Assembly (NCBI RefSeq): GCF_032854445.1
Contig: NC_088296.1
Span: 18,529,485 to 18,593,484, forward strand
Reading direction: 5' to 3'
DNA: 64,000 nt
From: Liolophura sinensis
Taxonomy: Eukaryota; Mollusca; Polyplacophora; Chitonida; Chitonidae
Shown here piece after piece: positions 1 through 11,865 of this stretch (positions within the stretch are counted from its first letter, which is position 1; each line of letters opens with the position of its first letter). The notes under the pieces are model-generated. The model ran no database searches and was not told the origin of the DNA. It saw only the letters and a list, made by a program, of their open reading frames with translations. The position numbers were made by a program, and so were the translations under genes.

Positions 1-447
1 TGACCTTTAAGTTTAAGTTTTTGTCAAATTTTTGTCATACACTTGGTTTTTTTTTAATGATACAAACGAAATTGAAAGTCTGTTGATTTACTCTGCCAAG
101 ATTGGGGTATGTTGAGGTTTGGAAACTTTCATCAAAGGCACTGAGATTTTATGGATGATGTTTTTATGGAAGATTTTATGGAAGTCTAATATTGAAGATC
201 TTCACAGAAGACTGTGCATTGTTGTATACAGGATCGTGACTATTCATAACCTGGACTTTCAAGAAAACATGTAAATCATGTAAAACATGAGCATCAGTTT
301 CTTAAAGAAGCTCTGCCCAGTTTCCCCCCCCCCCATCCCCACTATAATGCTGGCCACCATTGTATAAGTTAAATATTCTGGAGCACAGTGTTCAACACCA
401 ATCAAAAGGATAAATAAATAAAAAAATTAGATGCATCTTATTTTCAG
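1..447 (+). other. intron sequence upstream of RING exon
   Basis: No coding signal is visible. The stretch ends in a polypyrimidine tract and AG at 446-447, which serves as the 3' splice site of the RING exon. It holds a C-run near 325 and a SINE 3' half (305-427). The missing 5' exons of the RING gene should lie left of the window. Confidence 0.6.
305..427 (+). mobile_element. tRNA-derived SINE, 3' half
   Basis: Matches the 3' part of the SINE repeated throughout this window: the 'cctcccaccataatgctggc'-type core, the 'gaaatattcttgagtacg'-type segment and an AATAAATA tail. The 5' tRNA-like head is absent and a C-run interrupts the core. Confidence 0.7.
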
Positions 448-712
448 GGTTTTTCGCGATCACCCCAAAGTGGACCAGACAATCGTAAGCATCATATGGA
501 CAGGCCTGTTGCTATGGAGACTGCAGATCCACCTGTGCCAGAGGAATATGTGTGTCCTGTTTGTCTGGATCTGTTCTGCTATCCCCACAGTTGTCTCCCC
601 TGCCGCCACTCTTTCTGCGAGTCTTGTCTTCGTCAGCTAGCCCGTAGTCAACCCGAAAAAACCGCCTGCCCTATGTGTCGTCAAGTGATTGTACAGTGTC
701 AGCCACAGCATA
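448..712 (+). CDS. RING-finger E3 ligase (RNF180-like), penultimate exon
   Basis: Predicted role: RING-type E3 ubiquitin ligase anchored in an internal membrane. The exon is open from the acceptor (AG at 446-447) to the donor GTAAGT at 713. It encodes a C3HC4 RING: CPVC, then CLPCRHSFCESC, then CPMC, preceded by PVPEEYV. The spacing and the following Tyr/Lys-rich segment resemble the C-terminal RING of RNF180, recalled from family knowledge and not searched. An ATG at 496 is in frame, but the frame stays open upstream to the acceptor, so this is probably an internal exon of a 5'-truncated gene. The last codon is split 1/2 and joins exon 1789-2282 in frame. Another membrane RING protein is possible. 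Confidence 0.8.
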
Positions 713-1788
713 GTAAGTGTTTAACAGGGCGCAGAATACTGCCCAGATAATATAGCTATACCTGACAACTGCTTTTATATTTTTCTTAACTGACGTAGGG
801 CTTGCCTCTGTTGTTGCCTCTGTATCACTTTGCTGCTATAAAAAAAAAACAAGTATAAGTGTCATTTCATGGTTTCATTTGCCTGTGGTTGTTTCGTCGC
901 CACTTCTTGGGGATCCACAGGAATCTCTGCTTACCAAGAAATGTGTTGATGACTTTTCAGCACTTTTCAGCATTGTTTACAATGGTTACAATCATATGCA
1001 GCATGTGATCAATTTCCAGAGATTTTAGTCATGTGGAATAGCCAAACGGTACGGTTAATTGCGAAATCTACCGTTCCTGCCACAAATTAGGAATAAATCT
1101 GTCTTGAGTTTGGAGTGGCGGGTGCATCAAGATATTGTGTTTGACACTGAGCACCCAATGCTAGTGCCAGGTGCGCTGTCTCATCTCCGCCCACCGTGGG
1201 TAGAACCCTGAGAGTTCCTACACCCGAATCCACAAAGTGTATAACCAGTTCAAATCTATTGTTTAAACATAAAAGACGAAGACAGAATATTATTTAAGGA
1301 CAGTGATATTTTGCATAATACGCTCGATGCTGTTAGAATTGAGAGCTCGTAAAATTTCTTCTCACCTGTAACAAAGCGATGAACTTCTATGTCCTCTTCT
1401 TCATGACATCACAATTACCTGTGTGTTTTCTCGTAAAACAGCTAGGTAGTACACAAGCACTGCCAACGTCGCAGAACAAAACGATATGTTCTGACCCTTT
1501 AGATTAGCTTGCTTTGAGTCTCCCATTACTGATCATCATAATACATGTATATATCACATCTGGGTAAAATAGATTTCTCAGAATACATGTATTGCAAAAT
1601 GACAATCTGCTGCCTTTCTTGTTGGCTGTTTCAGGCTTATTTGTATTAAGCATTGGTTTCATTTCAGCTGACCCTTGACTGTTAAGGTTGTCATACAGAA
1701 ACATTTTTGATATTGGCGTAATATCCCAACTAAGTGACTAAAAGATTTGTTATGTTTGTTTATTTATTTTTTTCTGTTTTGTTTGTAG
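713..1788 (+). other. intron of RING gene
   Basis: GTAAGT donor at 713 and a T-rich tract ending in AG at 1787-1788. No further coding signal is visible inside. Confidence 0.75.
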
Positions 1789-2282
1789 GCCTATCTTTTC
1801 TACTGAAGACCAATTACCCCAATCACTACAACCGACGACGAAAGGCGTTGAAAAAACAACACGGAAAACTCCATCCCCTCCCCAAACTCAAGGCTGACCT
1901 ACGGCACAAACTAGGCGTGGTTATGCAAAACAGGCTTCGGGGTCGAAGGTTACGTGAGATCTGTCGAGACCACTTCATAATGACTTTTTTCGTGTACACG
2001 GGAGCGGTTGCTTTGCTGTTGGGCGTGTTTCTTTTGCTAATCCTCATATGTTGCAAAAGCCTGTTCTTTCTGTTCCTGCTTCTTCAGTGGCTGGCTGTCA
2101 CTGCAGTGCGCTGTGCTACAGGCGCTGCCGATCTGGCGGTCATGGTCAGTCCAACCCTCATCGCCACACCCACAGACGCAGTGGCAGCCAATCGCGTGAT
2201 TCTCTCAGTGGTAGCCTTAGCGACTGTGTATAAACTCTGGATAGGTTTGTGGTCGAGGGATCGTGGAGCTGGTAGAACGTGA
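1789..2282 (+). CDS. RING-finger E3 ligase (RNF180-like), last exon
   Basis: This exon completes the split Ser codon and continues SFLLKTNYPNHYNRRRKALK, a basic region as found after the RING in RNF180. Strongly hydrophobic stretches follow (about 2000-2090, with runs of Leu, Ile and Phe, then a second weaker one near 2190-2250), and the frame stops with TGA at 2280-2282. With the preceding exon the visible part is 252 residues. Family knowledge: RNF180 is a C-terminally tail-anchored ER ligase. This protein seems to have more than one C-terminal hydrophobic segment, which differs from the vertebrate pattern. The 3' UTR runs into a MITE holding the first AATAAA. Confidence 0.75.
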
Positions 2283-2444
2283 CAGCATCCTCAGCTCGTG
2301 TTCGGGGGGCTGTCCACAAATGCAGTGGTTAGAGGGAGTCCAAACAGCCCTTTCTGAGATCAGTTTAACAGGATTTTCACATTTCATCAATCTTGCATGA
2401 GAAGTTCAGAAAACTTCAAAAGAGTCCAGATACATAGCACTAAT
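2283..2444 (+). other. 3' UTR of RING gene
   Basis: Non-coding sequence after the TGA. No AATAAA occurs before the MITE at 2445; the first one (2556-2561) lies within that MITE. Confidence 0.5.
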
Positions 2445-2730
2445 TTCAGGGCCATATCTAGAGTGACTTTGGTTCTGGAAAACATTTTGGCTCCCAAACT
2501 GTTGGTGCCCAAACTAAAACAGTTGTATTAAAAACAGGAAGTACGATGGTTTGCCAATAAAAAGTAAAAAGTTTTCATATAAATATCTTTCATTCACATT
2601 CACTTAAAAGCTTTTAGAAAGCATCATTTTAAGTTGAAGTTTCAAAATTTCTTTTTGTGCACAGTCAAAAAAAGTCACCATTAAATTACGGGATCAGAAC
2701 TTTTAATGTTTTTCTAGATATGGCCCTGAA
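2445..2730. mobile_element. MITE with TIR ttcagggccatatctaga
   Basis: The left end reads ttcagggccatatctaga and the right end is its reverse complement, about 285 bp apart. The inverted match extends about 35 bp with mismatches. There is no coding capacity, so it is a non-autonomous DNA transposon. Confidence 0.85.
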
Positions 2731-3050
2731 TTTTGTATGTATATGACCCCGTGGAAGGGAGCATATAGCTTGCTGTATGAACTTGTGCTCTGTATTCATG
2801 ATTGTACGAAGGAAACATCTTTAAAAAGGTGTAATATTTTACTAGTGGATATACAGGTAAATACACAACATGTGCAAGGCTTGTTTTGACCTTTTGTCTT
2901 GTACAAAACAACACATGGCGATGTACATTGTACCTTTTCTCATGTACGGGCGTCTCACATGACTCAAGTCTATATTGAACTGCCCACTAATAGTGACTGT
3001 ACCCTTGTAGAGCATGAGTACTAGTTACGTTATATAACCAATTACGTTAC
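2731..3050. other. no feature seen
   Basis: AT-rich sequence with scattered short tacatgta-like words. I see no gene, RNA or ordered repeat. Confidence 0.4.
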
Positions 3051-3214
3051 CAGGGCGGACTTTTACAAAACTTTGTAAGTCCTATTTCTCGTCATTTTTG
3101 TTTTTATTTTATTTCTGTTCTCTTCGTAAAAGACCTTGCCTAGGTTATAGCTGTATTGGGTAAGGTGACATCACTAATGAGAATAGTTACAAAGTTTTGT
3201 GAATTTGACCCCAG
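3051..3214. mobile_element. MITE with ttcacaaaactttgtaa-type TIR
   Basis: The left arm (cttttacaaaactttgtaa) and the right arm (ttacaaagttttgtgaa) are inverted copies near the two ends of a 160-bp element. The terminal CAGGG/CCCCAG also pairs. No ORF. Confidence 0.75.
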
Positions 3215-4189
3215 GTCCTAATTATGGTGCACTCAGTTAGTATACAGAAACATTTGAATGGAATATACCTGCAATATACTAAGTGTACAGGTGTATGTAT
3301 TAGTGGGTACTGGATAGGGGTGAAACGCCACACACGTGCGTTTGGACAACTGAAGACAGAATACAACTGAACAAAACTATGTGTACCTTGGCAGCCAGCA
3401 TTGCCAACATTACAACTGTGTGGTAGCTAGTAATGCACTTTTACATTGTGCTCTGTAAAAAGTATCTTCCCTGTTTTCCGTTTATTTTCATATTTTTTGA
3501 AATACATGCAGCTTGTGTTAATTGGCTGTGTGTTTTTTTGGTTCTCAGCAGTATGGATTTTGGTGCATCCGAAATGGTTTACATATACACTTCGTATATC
3601 AATCCATGTTTGCTCTTGACTGTCAAGATTGTGTGTGTAACTCCAATATATACTGAGACATACAGGAGCTAAGATGTTGATATCCAGGGACAAGAAGATA
3701 AACCAGCTTCCAATACAACAACAACATGATTAATAGGACTAATGTCTTCATTTTTTTGTTTTTTTTTAGGAGAGTGTAAATGAATTCCCATGGATTAGAT
3801 GTACGTTTTTTTCTAATCCAGTACCTCAAAGCAGTTGGTCAAAGTGAAGATTTTAATACATATTAAAAGTGAACATATTTTGGGGGCTGTATATACCTAT
3901 GAAACGATGTATATAATTCTATTGTACCTGTAGTTTTCACGTAGTGTTTGTCTGACGAGCTGACAAGAGTTGGATTCCTGTTGAAATTAAAGTTAAAGTT
4001 GAAATTGAATTAAAATGCAGGATTATAAACTTGTTTGGTCAGGGTGTAATATTTATATGTGTATAGCCTATATGGCGTACTTACATGTATAGTTTCATGG
4101 TTGTTACTTACTACAACGTTTATTGACTTTATTGCTTGAGTTAACCTGAGTATAGAGCCTTGTGCTAAGTACCAGACAACTGTGTTGTA
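3215..4189. other. no feature seen
   Basis: AT-rich intergenic sequence without coding or ordered repeat signal. Confidence 0.4.
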
Positions 4190-4625
4190 CTGTGTGGTTG
4201 GGAGCCTGCACAGCACTGCCTGGTTGAGAGCCTGCACAGCTCTGTATGGTTGGGAGCCATATAGCACTGTGTGGTTGGGAGCCTGCACAGTACTGCATGG
4301 TTGGGAGCCATATAGCACTGTGTGTTTGGGAGCCTGCACAGTACAGTGTGGTTGGGAGCCATATAGCACTGTGTGGTTGGGAGCCTGCACAGTACAGTGT
4401 GGTTGGGAGCCATATAGCACAGTATGGTTGGGAGCCTGCACAGCACTGTGTGGTTGGAAGCCATATAGCACAGTGTGTTTGGGAGCCGTACAGTACAGTA
4501 TGGTTGGGAGCCTGCACAGCACTGTGTGGTTGGAAGCCATATAGCACAGTGTGTTTGGGAGCCGTACAGTACGGTATGGTTGGGAGTCATACAGCACTGT
4601 GTGGTTTTCGAGCCATGCAGTACAG
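4190..4625. repeat. 25/26-bp minisatellite (51-bp dimers)
   Basis: Units of the form tggttgggagccatatagca alternate with tggttgggagcctgcacagc, giving a dimer of about 51 bp and about 17 monomers in all. It is open in several frames on both strands only because it is repetitive. Confidence 0.9.
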
Positions 4626-5335
4626 TATGATCATCACTATTGTGACTATTTTGCAGCCTCTGTACAGTGAGGGTATAAACTCACTGATGGGCCCATGTTT
4701 ATCAAGGCCTAAATGTAAGTCAAAAATTCGACCACGGATACAATTAAAATATTTCGTTGTAGGGGGTTTAAAATTTGTGTTCAGATCCCTTACTGTCTAG
4801 CAAGGGACCAACCATAATTCGAGCTCTTTTCATGTTCAGAGTTTGACTTCTCAAGCACTTACAATTTATGATTCTAAAGTCTTATAAAGGTGGTGGATTA
4901 ATGCATTACGGTACACTAACTGTATACATATAGGGCAAGTTTAAATGTAATACTTGAAATAAATGCTTGTATATAGGATGGAGCAAAAGTCTGGAACCAT
5001 TGGCAATTTACTACTGTATGTAACAATTTAGAGATCACATTAAGCGTTCGAATTGACCTTCACCTTCCTCCAAACACTTTCTTACTCAGGAGACACATGA
5101 TCTTTGCACATTTTGAGGCATATAACCCTCTTACGGTTGCAATTTCTTGTGTGATGTTATCTTTTAGTGCCTGTAATGTTCTTGGTTTGTTATCATAAAC
5201 CACAATTGCCTATGGGTGCAGATTTTTGCTTCACCTGTATATCTATGATATTATCTCTTATATCCATATATCTTATCAATAATAGCCAGAATTATCTGTC
5301 TGACCCGTCAATCATCAGCCATCTCGGCAATACTC
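4626..5335. other. no feature seen
   Basis: Intergenic sequence between a minisatellite and a SINE; no coding or ordered repeat signal recognised. Confidence 0.4.
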
Positions 5336-5600
5336 GGGGGCCTCTGCGGCTCAGTTTGTTAGTGCCCTAGCGCAGCGTAATGACTCAGGAGTCTCTCACC
5401 AATGCGGTCGCTGTGAGTTCAAGTCCAGCTCGTGCTCTCTTTCTCTCCAGCTGTACGTGGGAAGGGCTGCCAGCAACCTGTGGATGGTTATAGGTTTCCC
5501 TTGGGCTCTGCCTGGTTTCCACCCACCATAATGCTGGCTGCCGTTCTGTAAGTGAAATATTCTTGAGTACGGCATAAAACACCAATGAAATAATCGTAGA
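5336..5600 (+). mobile_element. tRNA-derived SINE, near full length
   Basis: The head carries A-box-like and B-box-like tRNA promoter motifs (ctcagtttgttag; gagttcaagtcc). The shared core follows, then the cggcataaaacaccaatgaa tail. Head, body and tail are all present. Confidence 0.85.
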
Positions 5601-5744
5601 CACACAGACCAAACACAAATAGTGGCTCACTCATTCAGCCAGTCCGCATTGTTTATTCACAAATAATGACTTAATATAAAACTGAATCATTCAACCATCC
5701 CAGAAGCCGGTTACACTACTATTATGGCGGAACCTTACAGTGTT

Positions 5745-6240
5745 ACCATCACGTACACAAATAATGGCGGAACCATTTAGCCTTCCCACAATGTTTGTAC
5801 ACAGATATTATCACATAGCTGAATCCTACAATATTATTCCCTCATGTACACAAGTAATGGCTGAATCATTTAGCCGTCCCACAATGCTTGTACACAGATA
5901 TTATCACATGGCTGAATCCTACAATATTATTCCCTCATGTACACAAGTAATGGCTGAATCATTTAGCCATCCCACAATGCTTGTACACAGATATTATCAC
6001 ATGGCTGGATCCTACAATATTATTCCCTCATGTACACAAGTAATGGCTGAATCATTTAGCCTTCCCACAATGCTTGCACACAGATATTATCACATGGCTG
6101 AATCCTACAATATTATTCCCTCATGTACACAAGTAATGGCTGAACCATTTAGCCTTCCCACAATGCTTGTACACAGATATTATCACATGGCTGAATCCTA
6201 CAATATTATTCCCTCATGTACACAAGTAATGGCTGAATCG
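5745..6240. repeat. 93-bp minisatellite, about 5 copies
   Basis: The segment tacacagatattatcacatg recurs every 93 bp (5891, 5984 and so on). The period is a multiple of three, so the array reads as a 31-residue repeat on the plus strand. I regard that as a by-product. Confidence 0.9.
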
Positions 6241-7186
6241 TATAAACTGTAGTATACACAAATAATGTCTGCAATTCCCAAAAACCATGCTACGTTTTAC
6301 ATACACTCTAAACGATGGTGGAGTTGTATATGCCAGAATTCTAAACCCTTTTGTACACACAATTGACCTTACTCCCAAACCATACCACATCCAAAAATCC
6401 ACCAGAGATACTCCTACACTCCACTTTGACATGTTGTAGGATGTATAGATTTATATCACAGGATTGTAAAATGAATTAAATACTTATAAAAACAGGGTGT
6501 AAAATTTGTTGTACTGACATTGCCTACAATGCATGTATGAGTGACCAAAAAATCTTCACAGTTTAATATGATGATTTCTTGTCATTTTTTTTTTTTATGA
6601 CCAAAGAAAACCTGTTAGATTTATAGTTGTTTATTTCCTATCATAAGTCAACATACTTGTTACATGTATGCTTTAAACTGTAAGTTCAGTTTATAAGAAC
6701 GGAGCCATTGATGTTTTGTAACATCAATGTTATGCCACAGTTGACAAAGTCCAAGACCTATGCTATCCCGCAGATTTAGCATGTCTTTTGATCTCGCCAC
6801 TTTTATGAACATAAATACTGTGTTTTCAGTACATTTACCTCCCTGCATATTTTTGTTGGTATTGACCATTTAACACCATGGTTACCATAGTGACATATAG
6901 GATTATCGCACCTCAGGGTATAAAGATACCGAATGAATGCAAGGTTGTTTATACTAACATTTTTCCACCCATGTTTTGTTTTTGACTTGGTATAATAAGT
7001 GTGTCTCTCCATTATTTCCTCGCTGCTTGAAGACTTTTTCTGTATTCCATCAACATCGATTAAGTTGCGCAAATATATCTGTACGTGACGAGTAGGAATG
7101 TTTGTCGGTAACTTGCCAAATGTTGGTGGTTTATCCTGGCTGGATACGCCACTGACATGACTGAATGCCACCATATAAGTATAGAG
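6241..7186. other. no feature seen
   Basis: AT-rich intergenic sequence. A minus-strand open frame reaching into the MITE at 7187 has no recognisable domain and I do not call it. Confidence 0.4.
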
Positions 7187-7336
7187 CCCTGAGGCCACTT
7201 TCACAAAGATGTAGTACTTGTACCGTATCACACACACAGAGGACAGTGGTACGTTGATAGCGACGTACAAAATATCGTACGACAAATGTACGATAACAAA
7301 ATGTCGTACGCCGCTTTTTGAAAGTGGCCCTAGGGG
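7187..7336. mobile_element. MITE with ggccactttcacaaa-type TIR
   Basis: The left end ggccactttcacaaag and the right end ctttttgaaagtggcc pair as terminal inverted repeats. The internal cgtac-rich part is also self-complementary. No ORF. Confidence 0.8.
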
Positions 7337-8105
7337 TTTGGTATTAAACCGTCACATAGTAATAGAGTAAAATGTTGTTCCTGTACAGCTTTTAAATGGA
7401 GGATGACCCCCACCTGAAAACCTACCCCACCCCTCAAATGAACTCCTACATTTTAGCAGCTGTCTATAATACATGTACATATGTACACCTGTGAAAGTGA
7501 TATTTTCTTGTTTAGAGTGAGGTATGCAATGTACATGTATGTTCACCAACAAGTGAATGCTTTGGTGAGGAATCTTCTTGAAAAATCATCAGAGAGTTTT
7601 TTACTCTAGCCTGTGTGGTAAAGATCTGATGTGTTGTGTTAATGTTATTATTATTATTATTTTTTTTTTGCAACCCGGTGGCTTATGTTTACCTACATGT
7701 ACTTCATGGGTGTGTTCAACAGCAGTATGGAGATATATTTACAAACTCTGTGTATGCTAATAATTCATGGAATGGACAGATTTTACTTAATCTCATGAAT
7801 TGATCTAGATATTTACAGGATTGGATATTTGCTTGTTACCATAGTTATAGAAATTACTGTGACAATTTAAAAGACACCATTATTGTATCCCTGCACCAAA
7901 ATTACATTAACAAATATCTAAACATATATCTAAACATGCAAAACATCTAAACATATATATATAGTGCTTATAAACATACTGTACATGTTTGAATGAGTTT
8001 AATCTTGGATGACTACAGCATTGAGCCACGTTAAATTGGCACTATTCCACCTGCAGTGTGAGATTAATTGACCAAAGATAAGATTTGGGTGCATGTAATT
8101 GAAAT
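7337..8105. other. no feature seen
   Basis: AT-rich with an (att)n run near 7645 and ata repeats near 7960. No gene recognised. Confidence 0.4.
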
Positions 8106-8402
8106 AAGGAATGTGCTGTGGTCTATTGGTACCTGGACAGACACATGAGGTGTGTGTTCAAACCCAGCTTTGGAGAGGGTATTTGTATATTCACCTTGTC
8201 TCGCTGTTTGTGGGGCCCTGGTGACGGTAAGCAGTCAGTGGCGCTTGTGTGGCCGTTTGCACAGCTTGAAGTTTCTTTGAAGACACTTATCTTCCACCAG
8301 CATGAGGAAGTTTCTAAGTGACTTGCCCAAAGTCAGTGGTTTATGCCAGACACGAAGAATGAGTATGGTGTTAACCATCAGTCAAATAGATCAATAAATA
8401 AA
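8106..8402 (+). mobile_element. second SINE-like family
   Basis: A tRNA-like B-box (gtgttcaaaccc) lies in the first 65 bp, followed by a body unrelated to the main SINE. The tail ends atcaataaataaa as in the main family. The body includes aagtgacttgcccaaagtca, reminiscent of conserved SINE cores. Only one copy is seen here. Confidence 0.55.
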
Positions 8403-9339
8403 ATGTAATTGAAATGCTACTTTTGGTTCTTCAAGTAAAAGGTGAATGGGTATATTGTTGAATCTCTGTCCGTATTCATCTTTACTGATGGATGTACATG
8501 GACAGGTGCAATTGTAATGAGCTGATCTGAATGCTCTCTGGATATATGGGTATTGATTGTAATTTTCAGAGTTACATCCCTTTGCCAGACATAACTAGTT
8601 ATCACCATAGTCGGATTTGAAATGAAAATTGTGAATTTACTCAGTTATTATATCCCATATATGATTATAACTAAGCCTCTGATTGTTACATTTAGTGTTT
8701 GTAGGCCTATACACTGAGTATACATACACATATATTCATGTGTGTGAAGAAAGTATAAAAGTCTATGTTATATTAAATTCAGTGTATTCGGGTGGTATAA
8801 ATTACACGTAGTTGAGTTTATATACATATTAATCAATATTCTTCTGTAACCATGGTACAGGTAACTTTTGAAATCAATTACGTGCAGGATTAACACCTTT
8901 AGAAAAACATGTATGCTATATACATATAAGGTAATTTGGTGGAATTTATATTATATGGTTTTATATTTTTGAGTTTTGTTTTGCAGACTTCAATCCATTT
9001 TCTTAATATCTCTTTAGTGGTAAAAAATAATTAATATTTTTATATATATCAATCCATTAATTTGAATTTCTATAATTTGTGTAAGCATACTTGAAAATTA
9101 CTTGAAAAAGCAGCAGTGTTTTTAAAACTAGGTCATTCATTATAATTGATATATGTGAAAATTTATGAATTTCGCAGTTTGGGGAGAATTATCAAGGTAA
9201 TACTGAAAACGTCAACATTTATGAAGGTTTTTGTCTTACATCAGTTTGATTTTGTGAGGATTGGAAAATTTGTGAAATTGTGGTGGCCTTTGCTGTGTAA
9301 TTTGTACATGTAACTGGTGTCATAAGATTTGGTTGGCTT
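8403..9339. other. AT-rich, no feature seen
   Basis: Very AT-rich; no coding, RNA or ordered repeat signal recognised. Confidence 0.4.
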
Positions 9340-9710
9340 TTTGTTGCATTATGATTGTGTTGACTAAAATTGGAAATAATAAATAAGCGTACCAACATTC
9401 TGTTTTCCTGAAAATGTTGTCAGAAATTGTGTTGACCTAAATAAATGGGTTTAGTCTGAAATTGTGCTGAACTAGAGTTTAATGGATTTTGTAGAAAATT
9501 ACATGTATGCGAGATAATTGACCCATAATGGGTTGTGTTTGAAATTGTGCTGACCTAATATTTTTTTCCAGAAATTGTGCTGACCCACATTGGGTTTTTC
9601 CAGAATTCGTGTTGACTTTTAATGAATTTTGTCCAAATTGATGTACAATGGGTTTTGTCAGAAACTATTCTGTGTTGGGTTTTGTCAGAAATTGTGCTGC
9701 CACATGTGGG
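9340..9710. repeat. degenerate tandem repeat
   Basis: Words such as gaaattgtgctgacc and atgggttttgtcagaaa recur about every 45-65 bp with many changes. It looks like an old decayed minisatellite. Confidence 0.5.
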
Positions 9711-10952
9711 AGTTTTTTGAATGACATTTTAAAACAATAATGCACAATAAATTGAATCCAGACCTGTTTTCAAAATTGATTTGTATTAAACATTGTGATT
9801 TTATGTATTGTGATTTCTGCTGAAAATTTTTCTTTACCATTCAGATTGATTCAAAAAAGTATGTGAATGCATTGTGAATTGTCAGGATACAGCTTACATG
9901 TATGTGTCCATTGGTTTCAGTTTGGTAAAAATGCGTAGATAAACTCTGTTCTGTCATTTATTCTACATGCCCGCTTTTGTGCATATAGATAAACTTTATA
10001 CTGTATTTTTTTTTCCACATGCCCATTTTGTGCACAAAAAAGTACAGTAGCTTTGAGTTTCTTTTCTTTAAAATATGCATTGTTCAGACCTCAAGTGACA
10101 AGCTCCAACCCAGCATTAATACTCATTGTGTGTGTGACTTGATATGTACATTGATGTGAAAGTACAGTAAGAAGTTTAAAGTCTGAAAGTGTTGATTTCA
10201 AGAAATGTGAAAGAATCCAGAAATTGTGAAATGCAAACCTGAGTGGACTGAGAAATAGTCAGTATATGACAGTCAAATCATGCATAATTTATGGTAAGGT
10301 CAGTATGTGCGGTCATTTGCTTAAACTTTTTGTCATGCATTTTTCATACTACATCAGGCCCTTCGTAAGAAAATTATGTTGTTAAAGAAATTATGTTCTC
10401 AACTTTTTGTCTTAAATATAAGATGTACATGTAACGTGTTCTTAAGGTTTGTAAACTGGTAAACCTGTGAGATCTAAGTCCGAGCGGAACATGCAGCAAT
10501 GTTGACAAACTTATTTCTCAGTGTGCAGACATGTACGTATATAAACATGTAGTGTTTTGCCACTGATTATTAATTAACCTGACTACTAAGGCTACAAGGG
10601 AAAAAATAAGTTGGATAATCAGTACATTTAATATGCAGTTATCTGTCTCCGATCAATGCAAGTGCAGAGATGCAGCACTGAGAGTATAGCACGCGAGTCC
10701 ATGTACACGGTGCACTCAGCTGTGATTTTTTTTGTTGTCGTTGTTGTAAATAAATAGGTTATGTGTATACATGAGTGACATTGACCTACCGTAGCTTTTG
10801 TATAATTTGAGACACTTGATATAATGGAGAATCCCTGGAGTAATTTTGTTTTGATTATGTGCAGGGAAATAAAATTAACAATATTTTAGCTAAGATTAAA
10901 GTTCATATGTAAAATTGGGTGTAAAGTGGCAGCAAAATTCAGTTTTTTCAGC
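9711..10952. other. no feature seen
   Basis: AT-rich intergenic sequence with no recognised gene or ordered repeat. Confidence 0.4.
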
Positions 10953-10977
10953 GGGGGGTCGGGGGGAGGGGGAAGGG
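10953..10977 (+). other. potential G-quadruplex
   Basis: Four G-runs of 6, 6, 5 and 3 are separated by 1-2 bases on the plus strand, which fits the canonical G4 pattern. It stands alone in AT-rich sequence. Confidence 0.6.
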
Positions 10978-11257
10978 AAAAACCGGAGATGCTTGATTTT
11001 CAGTCAGTACTGTGTCATTATGTTTAAATGTGTATAATTATGTACGTAGAATTATTCTCATATATAATGAAAATACTGGAGTTGGATATTATAATAATAC
11101 CCTTGGATATTATGCCTGTTGTTTGCCATTCTCATGTTATTTCGAGATAATAAAGTACATGTACTATGTGCATGAAGGTGTGGACTGGACATACGCATGG
11201 ATGTTACATTCCTGTTACGATATTGTTTTTAAGCTAACAGTTATTGCAAATGCTTGA

Positions 11258-11432
11258 GGTCCGGCTCGTGATGGTTTCCTCTCCGGCCATACACTGGAAG
11301 GTCTGTCAGCAACCTGCAGATGGTCATGAGTTTCCCCAGGGCTCTGCCCAGTTTCCTTCCATCATAATACTGACCACCATTGTGTATGAGTGAAATATTT
11401 TTGAGCATGCTGTAAAACACCAATCAAATCAA
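11258..11432 (+). mobile_element. tRNA-derived SINE, 5' truncated
   Basis: Core and tail of the main SINE family ending in caccaatcaaatca. The tRNA-like head is missing. Confidence 0.75.
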
Positions 11433-11865
11433 AAAAAAATTTACTACATGTAGAACTGATCTACTGATGCAAAAATTTGAATATATGATTATAAAACTAG
11501 AACTTGAAAGAAACAGTACAGTTATTGTAAAATGTACCTTGTATTAAAGGCAAGCACTAAAATGAATAAATGAACGATTAGCAATATTTAATATCAGTCA
11601 GCAACATTTCAGTCACATCATGGCGACATGAAAACGAAGCTTACATCAGATGAAAGGACCATTAAGACACTGTCCAGAAAAATATTTCGATTTATTTTTT
11701 AGAATTTTTCCGAGCAGATATTTGATTTTAAAACATCAGATGCTGAAGTAGTCTGTAGGATCCAGAGGGTATCAGTGATGTCACACCCATAGTTCTTGCT
11801 TGGAAAAAGTTTGTTTCAAGGATGTCAAGGTCCATTGGGCAAATACAGTAATCATAGGTCTGTAT
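11433..11865. other. no feature seen
   Basis: No gene or ordered repeat recognised between a SINE and a long-TIR element. Confidence 0.4.

Noticed and set aside
4010-4800. Long frames on both strands at the 25/26-bp minisatellite
   Set aside because: Repeat-driven, no recognisable domain, Cys/Trp-rich nonsense on translation.
6803-7285. 160-codon minus-strand frame
   Set aside because: No domain, no splice context, and it runs through a MITE with cgtac palindromes.
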